NCBI GenBank assembly: GCA_902465425.1
Contig: CABQNA010000025.1
Coordinates: 1 to 12,374, forward strand
Direction of reading: 5' to 3'
DNA: 12,374 bases
Source of the DNA: an uncultured Collinsella sp.
GTDB taxonomy: Bacteria > Actinomycetota > Coriobacteriia > Coriobacteriales > Coriobacteriaceae
This document shows, piece after piece, positions 6,368-12,374 of the stretch (position 1 is its first letter; every line of letters starts with the position of its first letter). Both the position numbers and the translations under genes were made by a program. The notes under the pieces are model-generated. The model ran no database searches, was not told the DNA's origin, and saw only the letters and a list, made by a program, of their open reading frames with translations.

Positions 6368-8248
6368 CTAAATCGTGGGAAACGCGACGACGTCGGCGGG
6401 GCGTGCCAACGTCTCGGCAATTTGGTCTTGCACCTCGAGCAGACAATCGAGCAGCAGCGGGTTAAAGGTGCCGCACTTACCGTCCAGGATCATCTGAATT
6501 GCCTCCTTGTGCGGGATAGCGTCCTTGTACACGCGCACGCTCGTCAGAGCATCGTACACGTCGGCCACCGAGACCACCTGCGCGGCAATAGGGATCTCGT
6601 CGCCCTTAAGGCCATCGGGATAACCCTTGCCGTCCCAGCGCTCGTGATGCCAACGCGCAATCTGGTACGCATATTCCATAAGCGCATTGCCGGCGTGATG
6701 GCTACCCAGCTCAAGCAGCATGTCGGCGCCGATTGTGGTATGCGTCTTCATAATCTCGAACTCCTCGGGCGTAAGGCGCCCGGGTTTGTTGAGAATCGCA
6801 TCGTCAATCGACATCTTGCCGATATCGTGCAGCGCCGAAGCCAGGGCAATCGTGGAGCGCTCCTCATTGTCAAGGGAAATGGTGTCGCTGCGCTGGACCA
6901 GACAGCCAAGCAGCAGCTCGGTCAGCTTCTCGATGTTCGTAACGTGTCTGCCGCTCTCGCCGTTGCGAAGCTCCATGACGCCAGCCATGATGTCGATGAG
7001 CATGCGACTGTTCTTGACACGCTCGTTGTACTGCTGGGACAGCAGGCTCGTCAGGCGGCGCTGTTTGGCGTATAGGCGGATGGTGTTGCTTACACGGCGG
7101 CGCACGACACGGGAGTCAAACGGGCGGTTGATATAGTCCGAGGCGCCCAGCTCGTACGCGCGCAGAACCATATCATCGGAATCTTCGCTCGAAATCATGA
7201 TGACAGGCAGATTGTCACTAACCGATCGGCGCGACAGACCGGCCAGCACCTCAAAGCCGCTTATGCCCGGCATGACAATATCCAGCAGCACGAGCGACAA
7301 CTCATCACCATAGCGGTCGACCATGTCGAGCGCCGTACGACCGTTGTCGGCCTCGAGGATGCAATACTCGTCCTTGAGCATCTCGCTGAGAATGACTCGG
7401 TTCATCTCGGAGTCATCGACAATAAGTACCAAAGGCTTTTCGCTTTGGAAGGCCTCGATGGAATCGGCATCGGTCACGACCGTACCGGCTTTTGCCTTAG
7501 CGCGGCTCAGTAACTGGACAGCGCGGCCAACGCCCTCATCGACCGTCTCGCCATGAATGCGAACGCCACCAACACATGCCGTCAAGCTCACGTACTCATG
7601 GCCCGGAATAATCGTGGAACGAACGGCATCGGACACCTGATGCAGGCGACGGGTGAAGTCATCGGAGGGAATATTGGGCATGACAACCACAAACTTGTCG
7701 CAGCCATAGCGCACAAGCTCGTCAGTCGAACGGATTCCGCTGCGCATGGCTGTCGCCACGGCACCGAGCGCAAGGTCGCCGGCATGACGGCCACACGTAT
7801 CGTTGAAGACCCTAAAATCATCAAGGTCGATCATCGCAACGCCGGCGTTCATGCGGGCGCTACGGAGCTTTTCCTCGTAATATCGGCGATTGTGCACGCT
7901 CGTCAGCACGTCGGTGTAGACAAGGTCCTCTTTTGCGGCCTCTTGCCCATCGATCGGACGCACCATCAGCAGGACATGAGGCTCGCCCTCGACCTTCAGA
8001 GGGCGCAGGCGAGCGCGGTACTCAACGCCATCGTTGAGCAGTTGCTCCGACACCTCATCGGAATCTGTCAAGGCCTCAAGACTCGACTGGCGCAGACAAG
8101 GGCAGCGATCGCCGGCGAGCAGGCAGTTAGGCTCGCTCTTAATCTGATCGGCCGACAGCAAACGTACCACGGGGTAGGTCTTCGCGACACGGGCGACCTC
8201 GGCGGCAGCCTCCTCGTCGGTTAGATTGACCTCGTGATTATTGAGCAT
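6368..8248 (-). CDS. Multidomain c-di-GMP signalling protein: PAS-like, degenerate GGDEF, receiver, HD-GYP
   Basis: Cytoplasmic protein of 626 residues without membrane segments. Residues ~20-105 look PAS-like with a cysteine cluster (C42, C49, C51). GGDEF domain ~110-265: substrate-site residues D141, N149 and D150 are kept, but the catalytic motif reads GCDKF (182-186) instead of GGDEF, while the inhibitory-site RxxD is present (RSTD, 173-176). Receiver domain ~272-390: acidic D278/D279, phospho-acceptor D323 in LLDIVMP, S353, and R375 in place of the conserved lysine (NRPF for KPF). HD-GYP domain ~405-615: H474-D475 in HDIGK, HHERWDGKGYP (534-544), D566 and VRVYK, all intact. Prediction: c-di-GMP (or cGAMP) hydrolysis by HD-GYP, controlled by phosphorylation from an Hpt partner encoded 24 bases downstream and perhaps by c-di-GMP binding at the GGDEF domain. 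The start has a modest AAAGGG site. Confidence 0.92.
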   Translation of the reverse strand: MLNNHEVNLTDEEAAAEVARVAKTYPVVRLLSADQIKSEPNCLLAGDRCPCLRQSSLEALTDSDEVSEQLLNDGVEYRARLRPLKVEGEPHVLLMVRPIDGQEAAKEDLVYTDVLTSVHNRRYYEEKLRSARMNAGVAMIDLDDFRVFNDTCGRHAGDLALGAVATAMRSGIRSTDELVRYGCDKFVVVMPNIPSDDFTRRLHQVSDAVRSTIIPGHEYVSLTACVGGVRIHGETVDEGVGRAVQLLSRAKAKAGTVVTDADSIEAFQSEKPLVLIVDDSEMNRVILSEMLKDEYCILEADNGRTALDMVDRYGDELSLVLLDIVMPGISGFEVLAGLSRRSVSDNLPVIMISSEDSDDMVLRAYELGASDYINRPFDSRVVRRRVSNTIRLYAKQRRLTSLLSQQYNERVKNSRMLIDIMAGVMELRNGESGRHVTNIEKLTELLLGCLVQRSDTISLDNEERSTIALASALHDIGKMSIDDAILNKPGRLTPEEFEIMKTHTTIGADMLLELGSHHAGNALMEYAYQIARWHHERWDGKGYPDGLKGDEIPIAAQVVSVADVYDALTSVRVYKDAIPHKEAIQMILDGKCGTFNPLLLDCLLEVQDQIAETLARPADVVAFPTI

Positions 8249-8272
8249 ATGGGGCCCTTTCGATAGCTTCGC

Positions 8273-8301
8273 ATGGTAGCGGTGGGTTCCAAATGTTACA
8301 A
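8273..8301 (-). promoter_or_regulatory. Promoter candidate of the c-di-GMP/Hpt operon
   Basis: On the minus strand TTGTAA (8296-8301) and TACCAT (8273-8278), each four of six matches to consensus, are separated by 17 bases, leaving a leader of roughly 20 bases before the ATG at 8248. The match is moderate. Confidence 0.45.
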
Positions 8302-8309
8302 GGGTAACA
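8294..8309. promoter_or_regulatory. Palindrome TGTTAC-N4-GTAACA over the -35 box
   Basis: Perfect six-base arms around AAGG. It covers the -35 box of the putative promoter and lies 46 bases before the start codon, a position expected of a repressor site. A further TGTTAC half-site is at 8340-8345 and the related TGTTAACA at 8406-8413. The rest of the 211-base gap (8249-8459) shows no gene or strong terminator. Confidence 0.45.
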
Positions 8310-8459
8310 CCTTGCCGATGCAGGTAAGCACGTAAATGCTGTTACATTTTTATGAGTTGGCAGACGGCGCGATTGAAGCCGCAGACGTGAAGTTTTGAAC
8401 ACATTTGTTAACACGGACGAAACGTTTGCGGGTGAAGGCTGCTTTGGCTATTGCGAGTG

Positions 8460-9257
8460 CTAGAACCCCAGGATGCCACGGACAGTCTGGGCAGCCGCTG
8501 CCGGGCGATCGCGCAGGCCGTTGTGCGCGCCGGGAACCATTACGAGTGGACAGTCCAAAAGCTCAGCCGCCACCCTCGTGCCCGCCTCGCGAGGCGTGCC
8601 AATCGAGAGCTCGCCCAGGAGCACGGCGGCCACCGTTTTCGACGCACGGACACTATCCCAATCGGGAACGCAGGTCATAGTAATCCCGTATTCGTTTGCC
8701 ATGAAGCCGCGGCCGTTGCGCAGGGCATGCTTGGCTTCTGCCTCGGTTAACTTGGGGGCCTCAGGGTCCGAATCGCCGATGGCACCCAGGAAGGCCCGTA
8801 ATGCCCTGGAGACCTTTCCCGCGGCGATCATCTCGAGCAAAACCGGGGCCGCGCCCAGACCGGCACCCTCATCCGTCACGGCGGGTTCATGCAGAATCGC
8901 ACGCGAGATTATGGTGGGGTTTGCACGGAGAAGCTCCAGCGTCACCAGCGTACCGGCACTGTGCGCGAGCACGTTTGCCGGAGTGCCAATATGCTCGATA
9001 ACGGCCTGCAGGTCGGCAGCCTGGACGGCGAGGTCGTAGCGTCCGTCTGCAGCGTCGCCGCTCTCGCCGCAACCGCGGCGGTCGTAGGTAATGACGCGAT
9101 AGTCACAGGCGAGCTCGCGGGCGATGGCGTCAAAAAAGACGCCGTCGACGCAGGCACCGTGCACGCACACCAAGGCGGGTGCATCGGACGATACAACCGG
9201 GCCGGCATACTCGCGGCAGGCGATCGTAGTGCCCGCATTCTCGACCGTAAATTCCAT
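8460..9257 (-). CDS. Alpha/beta hydrolase fold protein
   Basis: Soluble hydrolase of 265 residues. It has the oxyanion HG in LVCVHGACVDG (29-39), the motif YDRRGCGESG (58-67), the nucleophile elbow AHSAGT with S100, and the histidine H245 in VPGAHNG near the end. The usual acid after strand 6 (G-x-x-D) is not present: the spot reads LLGELSIGTP (213-222), with serine where aspartate is common, so the acid must come from elsewhere or activity is altered. The substrate cannot be predicted. Start: an ATG at 9257 begins the conserved part (MEFTVENAG) and has a GGGG six bases before; in-frame ATGs at 9269 and 9320 would add 4 or 21 residues that lack family character and have no ribosome site. It stands alone, divergent from the radical SAM gene. 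Confidence 0.85.
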   Translation of the reverse strand: MEFTVENAGTTIACREYAGPVVSSDAPALVCVHGACVDGVFFDAIARELACDYRVITYDRRGCGESGDAADGRYDLAVQAADLQAVIEHIGTPANVLAHSAGTLVTLELLRANPTIISRAILHEPAVTDEGAGLGAAPVLLEMIAAGKVSRALRAFLGAIGDSDPEAPKLTEAEAKHALRNGRGFMANEYGITMTCVPDWDSVRASKTVAAVLLGELSIGTPREAGTRVAAELLDCPLVMVPGAHNGLRDRPAAAAQTVRGILGF

Positions 9258-9417
9258 GTTGTGCCCCATCGTCTTGCGCTTTGTTAACAGATTAACTGTA
9301 CCCGACCCGATACCTTTCATGACGCGGCATCGAAGGCAGAGTTAAAAAACGAAACCTGCAAAGCACAAGCCCGGACCATACGTTGGAGCCGATGCTATGC
9401 TTAAGCTCAACTGTCCC

Positions 9418-9423
9418 AAGGAG
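9418..9423 (+). promoter_or_regulatory. Ribosome binding site that fixes the radical SAM start
   Basis: AAGGAG lies nine bases before the ATG at 9433 and only three bases before the in-frame ATG at 9427; the ATG at 9397 is upstream of it. The spacing favours 9433. Confidence 0.75.
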
Positions 9424-9432
9424 CATATGCCT

Positions 9433-10209
9433 ATGTCTACGTTTTTAAATGCCAGCCCCATCTTTGGGCCCGTCCGCAGCCGTCGCCTGGGCCTTTCGCT
9501 CGGTGTCAACATGATGCCGGCCAGCGGCAAAATCTGCACGTTCGACTGCATTTACTGCGAAAACGGTCTCAACGCTGAGCGCCCCTGCCATGAGCCGTAC
9601 AACATAGCTGCCGTGGTACTCGACGCGCTCGAGGTAAAGCTGCGCGAGATGGCAGCCGAGGGCGAGCTCCCCGATGTAATCACCTTCGCAGGCAACGGCG
9701 AGCCCACCGCCGCACCGGAGTTTCCGCAGGCCATCGCCGGCGCCGTCGCGCTGCGCGACGAGCTGGCCCCAAACACCAAGATTGCCGTGCTTTCCAACGG
9801 CACGCGCGCCGACCGTCCCCAGGTACACGATGCGCTCATGATGGTCGACGACAACATCCTCAAGCTCGATACGGTCGACCCGGCTTTTATCCAGCTGCTC
9901 GACCAGCCCGTTGGCCCCTACGATGTAGAGCACCAGATCGAAACGTTCGCGAGCTTTAACGGCCACGTCATTATCCAGACGATGTTTTTGAGCGGCGAGT
10001 ACCGAGGCAAGTCTCTCGATAACACCGGCGAGGAGTACGTCGGCCCTTGGCTCTCGGCGCTCGAGCGCATTCGCCCGCAGGAGGCGACCATCTACACAGT
10101 GGCGCGCGAGACACCAATCGCCGGCCTTGCCAAAGCGGCGCCCGAGGTGCTCGACAAGATTGCTGCACGCGTGCGCGCCCTCGGCATCCCCTGCCAGGTG
10201 AGCTACTAG
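9433..10209 (+). CDS. Radical SAM protein, COG0731 (TYW1-related) type
   Basis: Cytoplasmic [4Fe-4S] enzyme of 258 residues that should cleave S-adenosylmethionine. The cluster motif C35-x3-C39-x2-C42 (CTFDCIYC) follows the family block FGPVRSRRLGLSLGVN (11-26), and the SAM-binding GNGEPT is at 87-92. The C-terminal part with IYTVARETPIAG also fits COG0731, named after archaeal/eukaryal TYW1 wyosine synthase, which acts on tRNA-Phe. Bacterial members lack a known tRNA substrate and are mostly uncharacterised, so a function is not assigned. There is no C-terminal accessory-cluster cysteine set. The 9433 start is chosen because of the AAGGAG at ideal spacing; upstream ATGs at 9397 and 9427 are weaker. 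It stands divergent from the hydrolase gene and is separated from map by a long hairpin and a promoter. Confidence 0.88.
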   Translation: MSTFLNASPIFGPVRSRRLGLSLGVNMMPASGKICTFDCIYCENGLNAERPCHEPYNIAAVVLDALEVKLREMAAEGELPDVITFAGNGEPTAAPEFPQAIAGAVALRDELAPNTKIAVLSNGTRADRPQVHDALMMVDDNILKLDTVDPAFIQLLDQPVGPYDVEHQIETFASFNGHVIIQTMFLSGEYRGKSLDNTGEEYVGPWLSALERIRPQEATIYTVARETPIAGLAKAAPEVLDKIAARVRALGIPCQVSY

Positions 10210-10250
10210 CAAAACCACGCAGCAGCCAGTGCCCGCCATCCCGCCCCATC

Positions 10251-10317
10251 AGTTGCGGTGATATAGTTCCTATTTGTGCTGTTAAACCGCTTAAATCGGA
10301 ACTATGTCACCGCAACT
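10251..10317. repeat. Long hairpin (inverted repeat), 20-bp arms
   Basis: Arms AGTTGCGGTGATATAGTTCC (10251-10270) and GGAACTATGTCACCGCAACT (10298-10317) pair at all 20 positions with one T-G wobble (19 of 20 as DNA). The 27-base centre adds ATTT/AAAT pairing. TTT A continues on plus (10318-10321), so it could also end transcription of the radical SAM gene 41 bases upstream. Size and loop layout match the hairpin at 5900-5963 although the arms differ. Confidence 0.9.
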
Positions 10318-10338
10318 TTTATAGACGCGTGGGTGGGC

Positions 10339-10344
10339 TATACT
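10339..10344 (+). promoter_or_regulatory. Promoter -10 box of the methionine aminopeptidase gene
   Basis: TATACT, five of six matches to TATAAT, is 25 bases before the start codon, so transcription should begin about 10351 and leave a short leader that carries AAAGGAAG (10356-10363). No good -35 box is seen; the expected spot falls at the edge of the long hairpin. Confidence 0.55.
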
Positions 10345-10369
10345 AGCTGCGGATGAAAGGAAGTTAGCC

Positions 10370-11257
10370 ATGTTTGACAAAGGACCCGTGCCCGGCCGCA
10401 ACGACGCTTGCTGGTGCGGCAGCGGCAAAAAATATAAGAAATGCCATAGCACCTTTGATGAGCGCCTCGAGCGCTTGTGGGAAGAGGGCTGGGAGGTTCT
10501 GCCCCGCACGCTCTACAAGACGCCCGCCGATATCGAGGGCATCAAGCGCTCGGCCGCCATCAACGTGGGCGTGCTCGATTACGTAGGCGAGCACATCGCC
10601 GCGGGCATGACCACCAACCAGATCGACCAGATGATCTACGACTACACCGTCGAGCACGGCGGCACGCCGGCCGACCTCAACTACGAGGGCTACCCCAAGA
10701 GCGTATGCACCTCGATCAACGACGTGGTCTGTCACGGTATCCCCTGCGATACGGACGTGCTGCACGAGGGCGACATCATCAACGTCGACTGCTCCACGAT
10801 CCTGGACGGCTACTTTAGTGATTCGAGCCGCATGTTCTGCATCGGTGAGGTCTCTGCCGAGCGCCAGCGCCTGGTCGAGGTCACCCGCGCCAGCGTGGAA
10901 GCGGGCTTGGCAGCCGTCAGGCCATGGTTGCCGCTCTCCGTTATGGCCGAAGCCGTGCAAAAGACGGTCGAGGACGCCGGCTTTAGCGTGGTGCGCGAGT
11001 ACGGCGGACACGGCATCGGTAAGGAGTTCCACGAGGACCCGTTTGTGGGCTTTACCACCGAGGCGCCCGATGTGGACACCATCATGGCTCCGGGCATGGT
11101 CTTTACCATCGAGCCCATGGTCAACGCCGGGGCGCCCGACATTAAGATTAGCAAGGGCGACGGCTGGTGCGTGCGCACCAAGGACGGCAGCGACTCGGCC
11201 CAGTGCGAGGTACAGCTCGTGGTGACCGAGGACGGCTACGAGCTGCTGAGCTGGTAG
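10370..11257 (+). CDS. map: Methionine aminopeptidase, type I, with N-terminal SEC-C zinc motif
   Basis: Cytoplasmic metalloprotease that removes the initiator methionine from new proteins. All five metal ligands of the family are seen: D140 (NVDCST), D151 (YFSDSSR), H214 (GGHGIG), E248 (TIEPMV) and E280 (QCEVQL); the substrate-site histidines H122 (VCHGIP) and H221 (EFHEDP) are also present. Residues 10-26 (RNDACWCGSGKKYKKCH) form a SEC-C motif, C14-x-C16-x8-C25-H26, a zinc-binding element also found at the SecA C-terminus; in this enzyme class it is thought to help ribosome contact. The length of 295 residues equals a roughly 250-residue catalytic core plus the extension. It has its own promoter and a strong terminator, so it is probably monocistronic rather than part of the spc ribosomal-protein operon where many map genes lie. 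It may therefore be a second copy in the genome. Confidence 0.96.
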   Translation: MFDKGPVPGRNDACWCGSGKKYKKCHSTFDERLERLWEEGWEVLPRTLYKTPADIEGIKRSAAINVGVLDYVGEHIAAGMTTNQIDQMIYDYTVEHGGTPADLNYEGYPKSVCTSINDVVCHGIPCDTDVLHEGDIINVDCSTILDGYFSDSSRMFCIGEVSAERQRLVEVTRASVEAGLAAVRPWLPLSVMAEAVQKTVEDAGFSVVREYGGHGIGKEFHEDPFVGFTTEAPDVDTIMAPGMVFTIEPMVNAGAPDIKISKGDGWCVRTKDGSDSAQCEVQLVVTEDGYELLSW

Positions 11258-11265
11258 CCGTGCGG

Positions 11266-11313
11266 ACGCCGGATGCTGACGGGCACGCTCGTCTTGCATC
11301 CGGCGTTTTATTT
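11266..11313 (+). terminator. Rho-independent terminator after map
   Basis: Perfect 11-bp arms ACGCCGGATGC (11266-11276) and GCATCCGGCGT (11296-11306) begin nine bases after the stop; the loop holds a further GACG/CGTC pairing. TTTTATTT follows at once. Confidence 0.92.
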
Positions 11314-11333
11314 GAACGTTTTGCCTGATAAAA

Positions 11334-11366
11334 CCTGCCAAAATAAACCTGTCCCTTTTTGGCAGG
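11334..11366. repeat. Inverted repeat with CCTG direct repeats before the dehydrogenase gene
   Basis: CCTGCCAAAA (11334-11343) and TTTTGGCAGG (11357-11366) pair perfectly around 13 bases. CCTG recurs at 11324, 11334 and 11348, each time preceded by T/A-rich bases. A loose promoter (TTGCCT 11321-11326, AATAAA 11342-11347) falls inside, so the element may be an operator or a leader hairpin; it ends 20 bases before the start codon. Confidence 0.6.
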
Positions 11367-11372
11367 CTGAGC

Positions 11373-11380
11373 GGAGAGGA
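11373..11380 (+). promoter_or_regulatory. Ribosome binding site that fixes the dehydrogenase GTG start
   Basis: GGAGAGGA stands six bases before the GTG at 11387. The frame is open back to 11273, but that stretch covers the map terminator and the inverted repeat, so the GTG is the real start. Confidence 0.75.
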
Positions 11381-11386
11381 CTGCTT

Positions 11387-12322
11387 GTGAACATCCTGGT
11401 TTTGCTGCCCGTCAACGACCGCCATCGCGCAATTCTTGAGTCGAGTGCTCCGGGCGAGGACTTTATCTACACGAGCTCCGACGCCATCACGCGTGAGCAG
11501 GTCGCCAACGCCAACGTAATCTTGGGCAACATAGACCCTGCCTTGCTTACCGCATGCGAGCATCTCCAGCTGTTGCAATTGCAGACCGCCGGCTATGACG
11601 ATTACTTGGCCGCCGGCACCGTGCCGGCTGAAGCCAAGCTGTCTTGCTCGATCGGCGCCTACGGCCAGGCCGTGAGCGAGCACATGTTTGCCATGGTCCT
11701 TTCCATGATGAAGCGCCTGCCCGGCTATCACGACTTGCAGCGCGAGCATCGCTGGGAGGATTTGGGGCCGGTTACCTCGCTCAAAAATGCCAACGTGCTG
11801 GTGCTGGGCGCGGGCGACATTGGCGGCCACTTTGCCACGCTCTGCCGCAACATGGGCGCGCACGTCCGCGGCATCAAGCGCCATCCACTCGTCTACCCCA
11901 TTGTGTTTGAGGACATGGACGGCATGGACGCCCTACCTGAGTGCCTGGCAGAGGCAGACATCGTCGCATCCTTTATGCCGAGCACACCCGAGACCCGCGG
12001 CCTAGCGAACGCCGAGTTCTTCGCCGCGATGAAGCCGGGCGCCTTCTTTGCCAACGGCGGCCGCGGCGACCTTGTGGTCGCCGACGACTTGGTTGCCGCC
12101 TTGGAGTCGGGACATCTCGCCGGCGCCGCGGTCGACGTCACCGACCCCGAGCCCCTGCCCGCGACAAGCCCGCTGTGGGATGCGCCCAACATGCTCATCA
12201 CACCGCATGTCTCGGGCTGGTTCCACTTGGAGGCTACGCTCAACAATGTGGTCGACATTGCCGCAGAGAATCTGCGTCACCTACAGGCCGGCGAGACCCT
12301 ACGCTGCTGGATTGAACATTGA
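11387..12322 (+). CDS. D-isomer-specific 2-hydroxyacid dehydrogenase family protein
   Basis: Soluble NAD(P)-dependent oxidoreductase of 311 residues, a normal length. The dinucleotide fold shows GAGDIG (141-146). The catalytic set is R226 in NGGRGD, E255 in DPEPLP and H274 in TPHVSG. Basic residues after the second Rossmann strand (GIKRHP, K164-R165), where NAD-dependent enzymes carry an acidic residue, hint at NADP(H) preference; this is inference. The N-terminal catalytic part has QTAGYDDY (66-73), corresponding to the substrate-loop motif QxxGxD. The family reduces 2-keto acids or oxidises D-2-hydroxyacids; members include glyoxylate/hydroxypyruvate reductases and phosphoglycerate dehydrogenase, but there is no ACT or other regulatory domain here, so SerA is unlikely. 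The exact substrate is not assigned. GTG start with GGAGAGGA six bases before; a hairpin follows three bases after the stop. Confidence 0.9.
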   Translation: MNILVLLPVNDRHRAILESSAPGEDFIYTSSDAITREQVANANVILGNIDPALLTACEHLQLLQLQTAGYDDYLAAGTVPAEAKLSCSIGAYGQAVSEHMFAMVLSMMKRLPGYHDLQREHRWEDLGPVTSLKNANVLVLGAGDIGGHFATLCRNMGAHVRGIKRHPLVYPIVFEDMDGMDALPECLAEADIVASFMPSTPETRGLANAEFFAAMKPGAFFANGGRGDLVVADDLVAALESGHLAGAAVDVTDPEPLPATSPLWDAPNMLITPHVSGWFHLEATLNNVVDIAAENLRHLQAGETLRCWIEH

Positions 12323-12324
12323 TT

Positions 12325-12352
12325 GTTCCGGCGTTTTGCCAAACGCCGGAAC
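12325..12352. terminator. Hairpin after the dehydrogenase gene, probable terminator
   Basis: GTTCCGGCGTTT (12325-12336) and AAACGCCGGAAC (12341-12352) form a perfect 12-bp stem with a TGCC loop directly after the stop codon. No T-run follows within the window (CTCTCGACG), so termination efficiency is uncertain. Confidence 0.65.
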
Positions 12353-12374
12353 CTCTCGACGCTGCGAGCCAGCC

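Noticed and set aside
7553..8224. Long plus-strand frames opposite the c-di-GMP gene (also 6359-7075)
   Set aside because: Mirror frames of a GC-rich gene; no family resemblance, and the minus strand encodes intact conserved domains.
8350..8395. Direct repeat GCAGAC twice with GGC/GCC pairing between the hydrolase and c-di-GMP genes
   Set aside because: Too short to exceed chance and no T-run or promoter is attached to it.
11273..11386. Upstream part of the dehydrogenase frame from 11273
   Set aside because: It lies inside the map terminator and the inverted repeat; the GTG at 11387 has a ribosome site and matches the family N-terminus.
10364..11884. 506-codon minus-strand frame opposite map and the dehydrogenase gene
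   Set aside because: It crosses two clear plus-strand genes, a terminator and an intergenic gap; composition is that of an antisense shadow.

Overview
The window reads as a high-GC chromosomal segment of an anaerobic gut actinobacterium, most likely class Coriobacteriia and probably close to Collinsella. This is inferred from protein flavour, composition, and the mix of a SEC-C methionine aminopeptidase, YozG/DUF2975 pair and c-di-GMP proteins; no rRNA or other phylogenetic marker is present. No tRNA, rRNA, CRISPR array, transposase or phage gene was seen.

Layout. (1) 1-2219, plus strand: the 3' part of a polar amino-acid ABC permease, its ATPase, and a class I glutamine amidotransferase-fold hydrolase of the PuuD/peptidase C26 type, apparently one uptake-and-use operon closed by a strong hairpin at 2254-2290. 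(2) 2330-4714, minus strand: a visibly AT-richer three-gene ABC exporter (ATPase and two related six-helix permeases, translationally coupled) resembling the LanFEG/bacitracin type, with its own promoter containing a 19-bp palindrome. (3) 4859-5757, minus strand: a DUF2975 membrane protein and a YozG-like Cro/C1 regulator, closed by a terminator; upstream lies a palindrome very like the one in the exporter promoter. (4) 5900-5963: a long perfect hairpin. (5) 5988-8248, minus strand: a 626-residue protein with PAS-like, degenerate GGDEF, receiver and HD-GYP domains, followed by an Hpt protein broken by a one-base frameshift. (6) 8460-9257, minus strand: an alpha/beta hydrolase. (7) 9433-12322, plus strand: a COG0731-type radical SAM protein, a second long hairpin, a SEC-C type I methionine aminopeptidase with a terminator, and a D-2-hydroxyacid dehydrogenase ending in another hairpin.

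How the parts may work together. Regions 2 and 3 look like a small regulated membrane-stress or peptide-export module sharing one operator motif. Region 5 is a phosphorelay/c-di-GMP node: the Hpt partner sits next to a receiver domain coupled to an intact phosphodiesterase-type HD-GYP domain and a GGDEF domain that has lost its catalytic motif but kept its inhibitory-site motif. The two long hairpins at 5900 and 10251 have different stem sequences but the same size and similar loop layout, and are the strongest candidates for an undescribed repeat or RNA family here.
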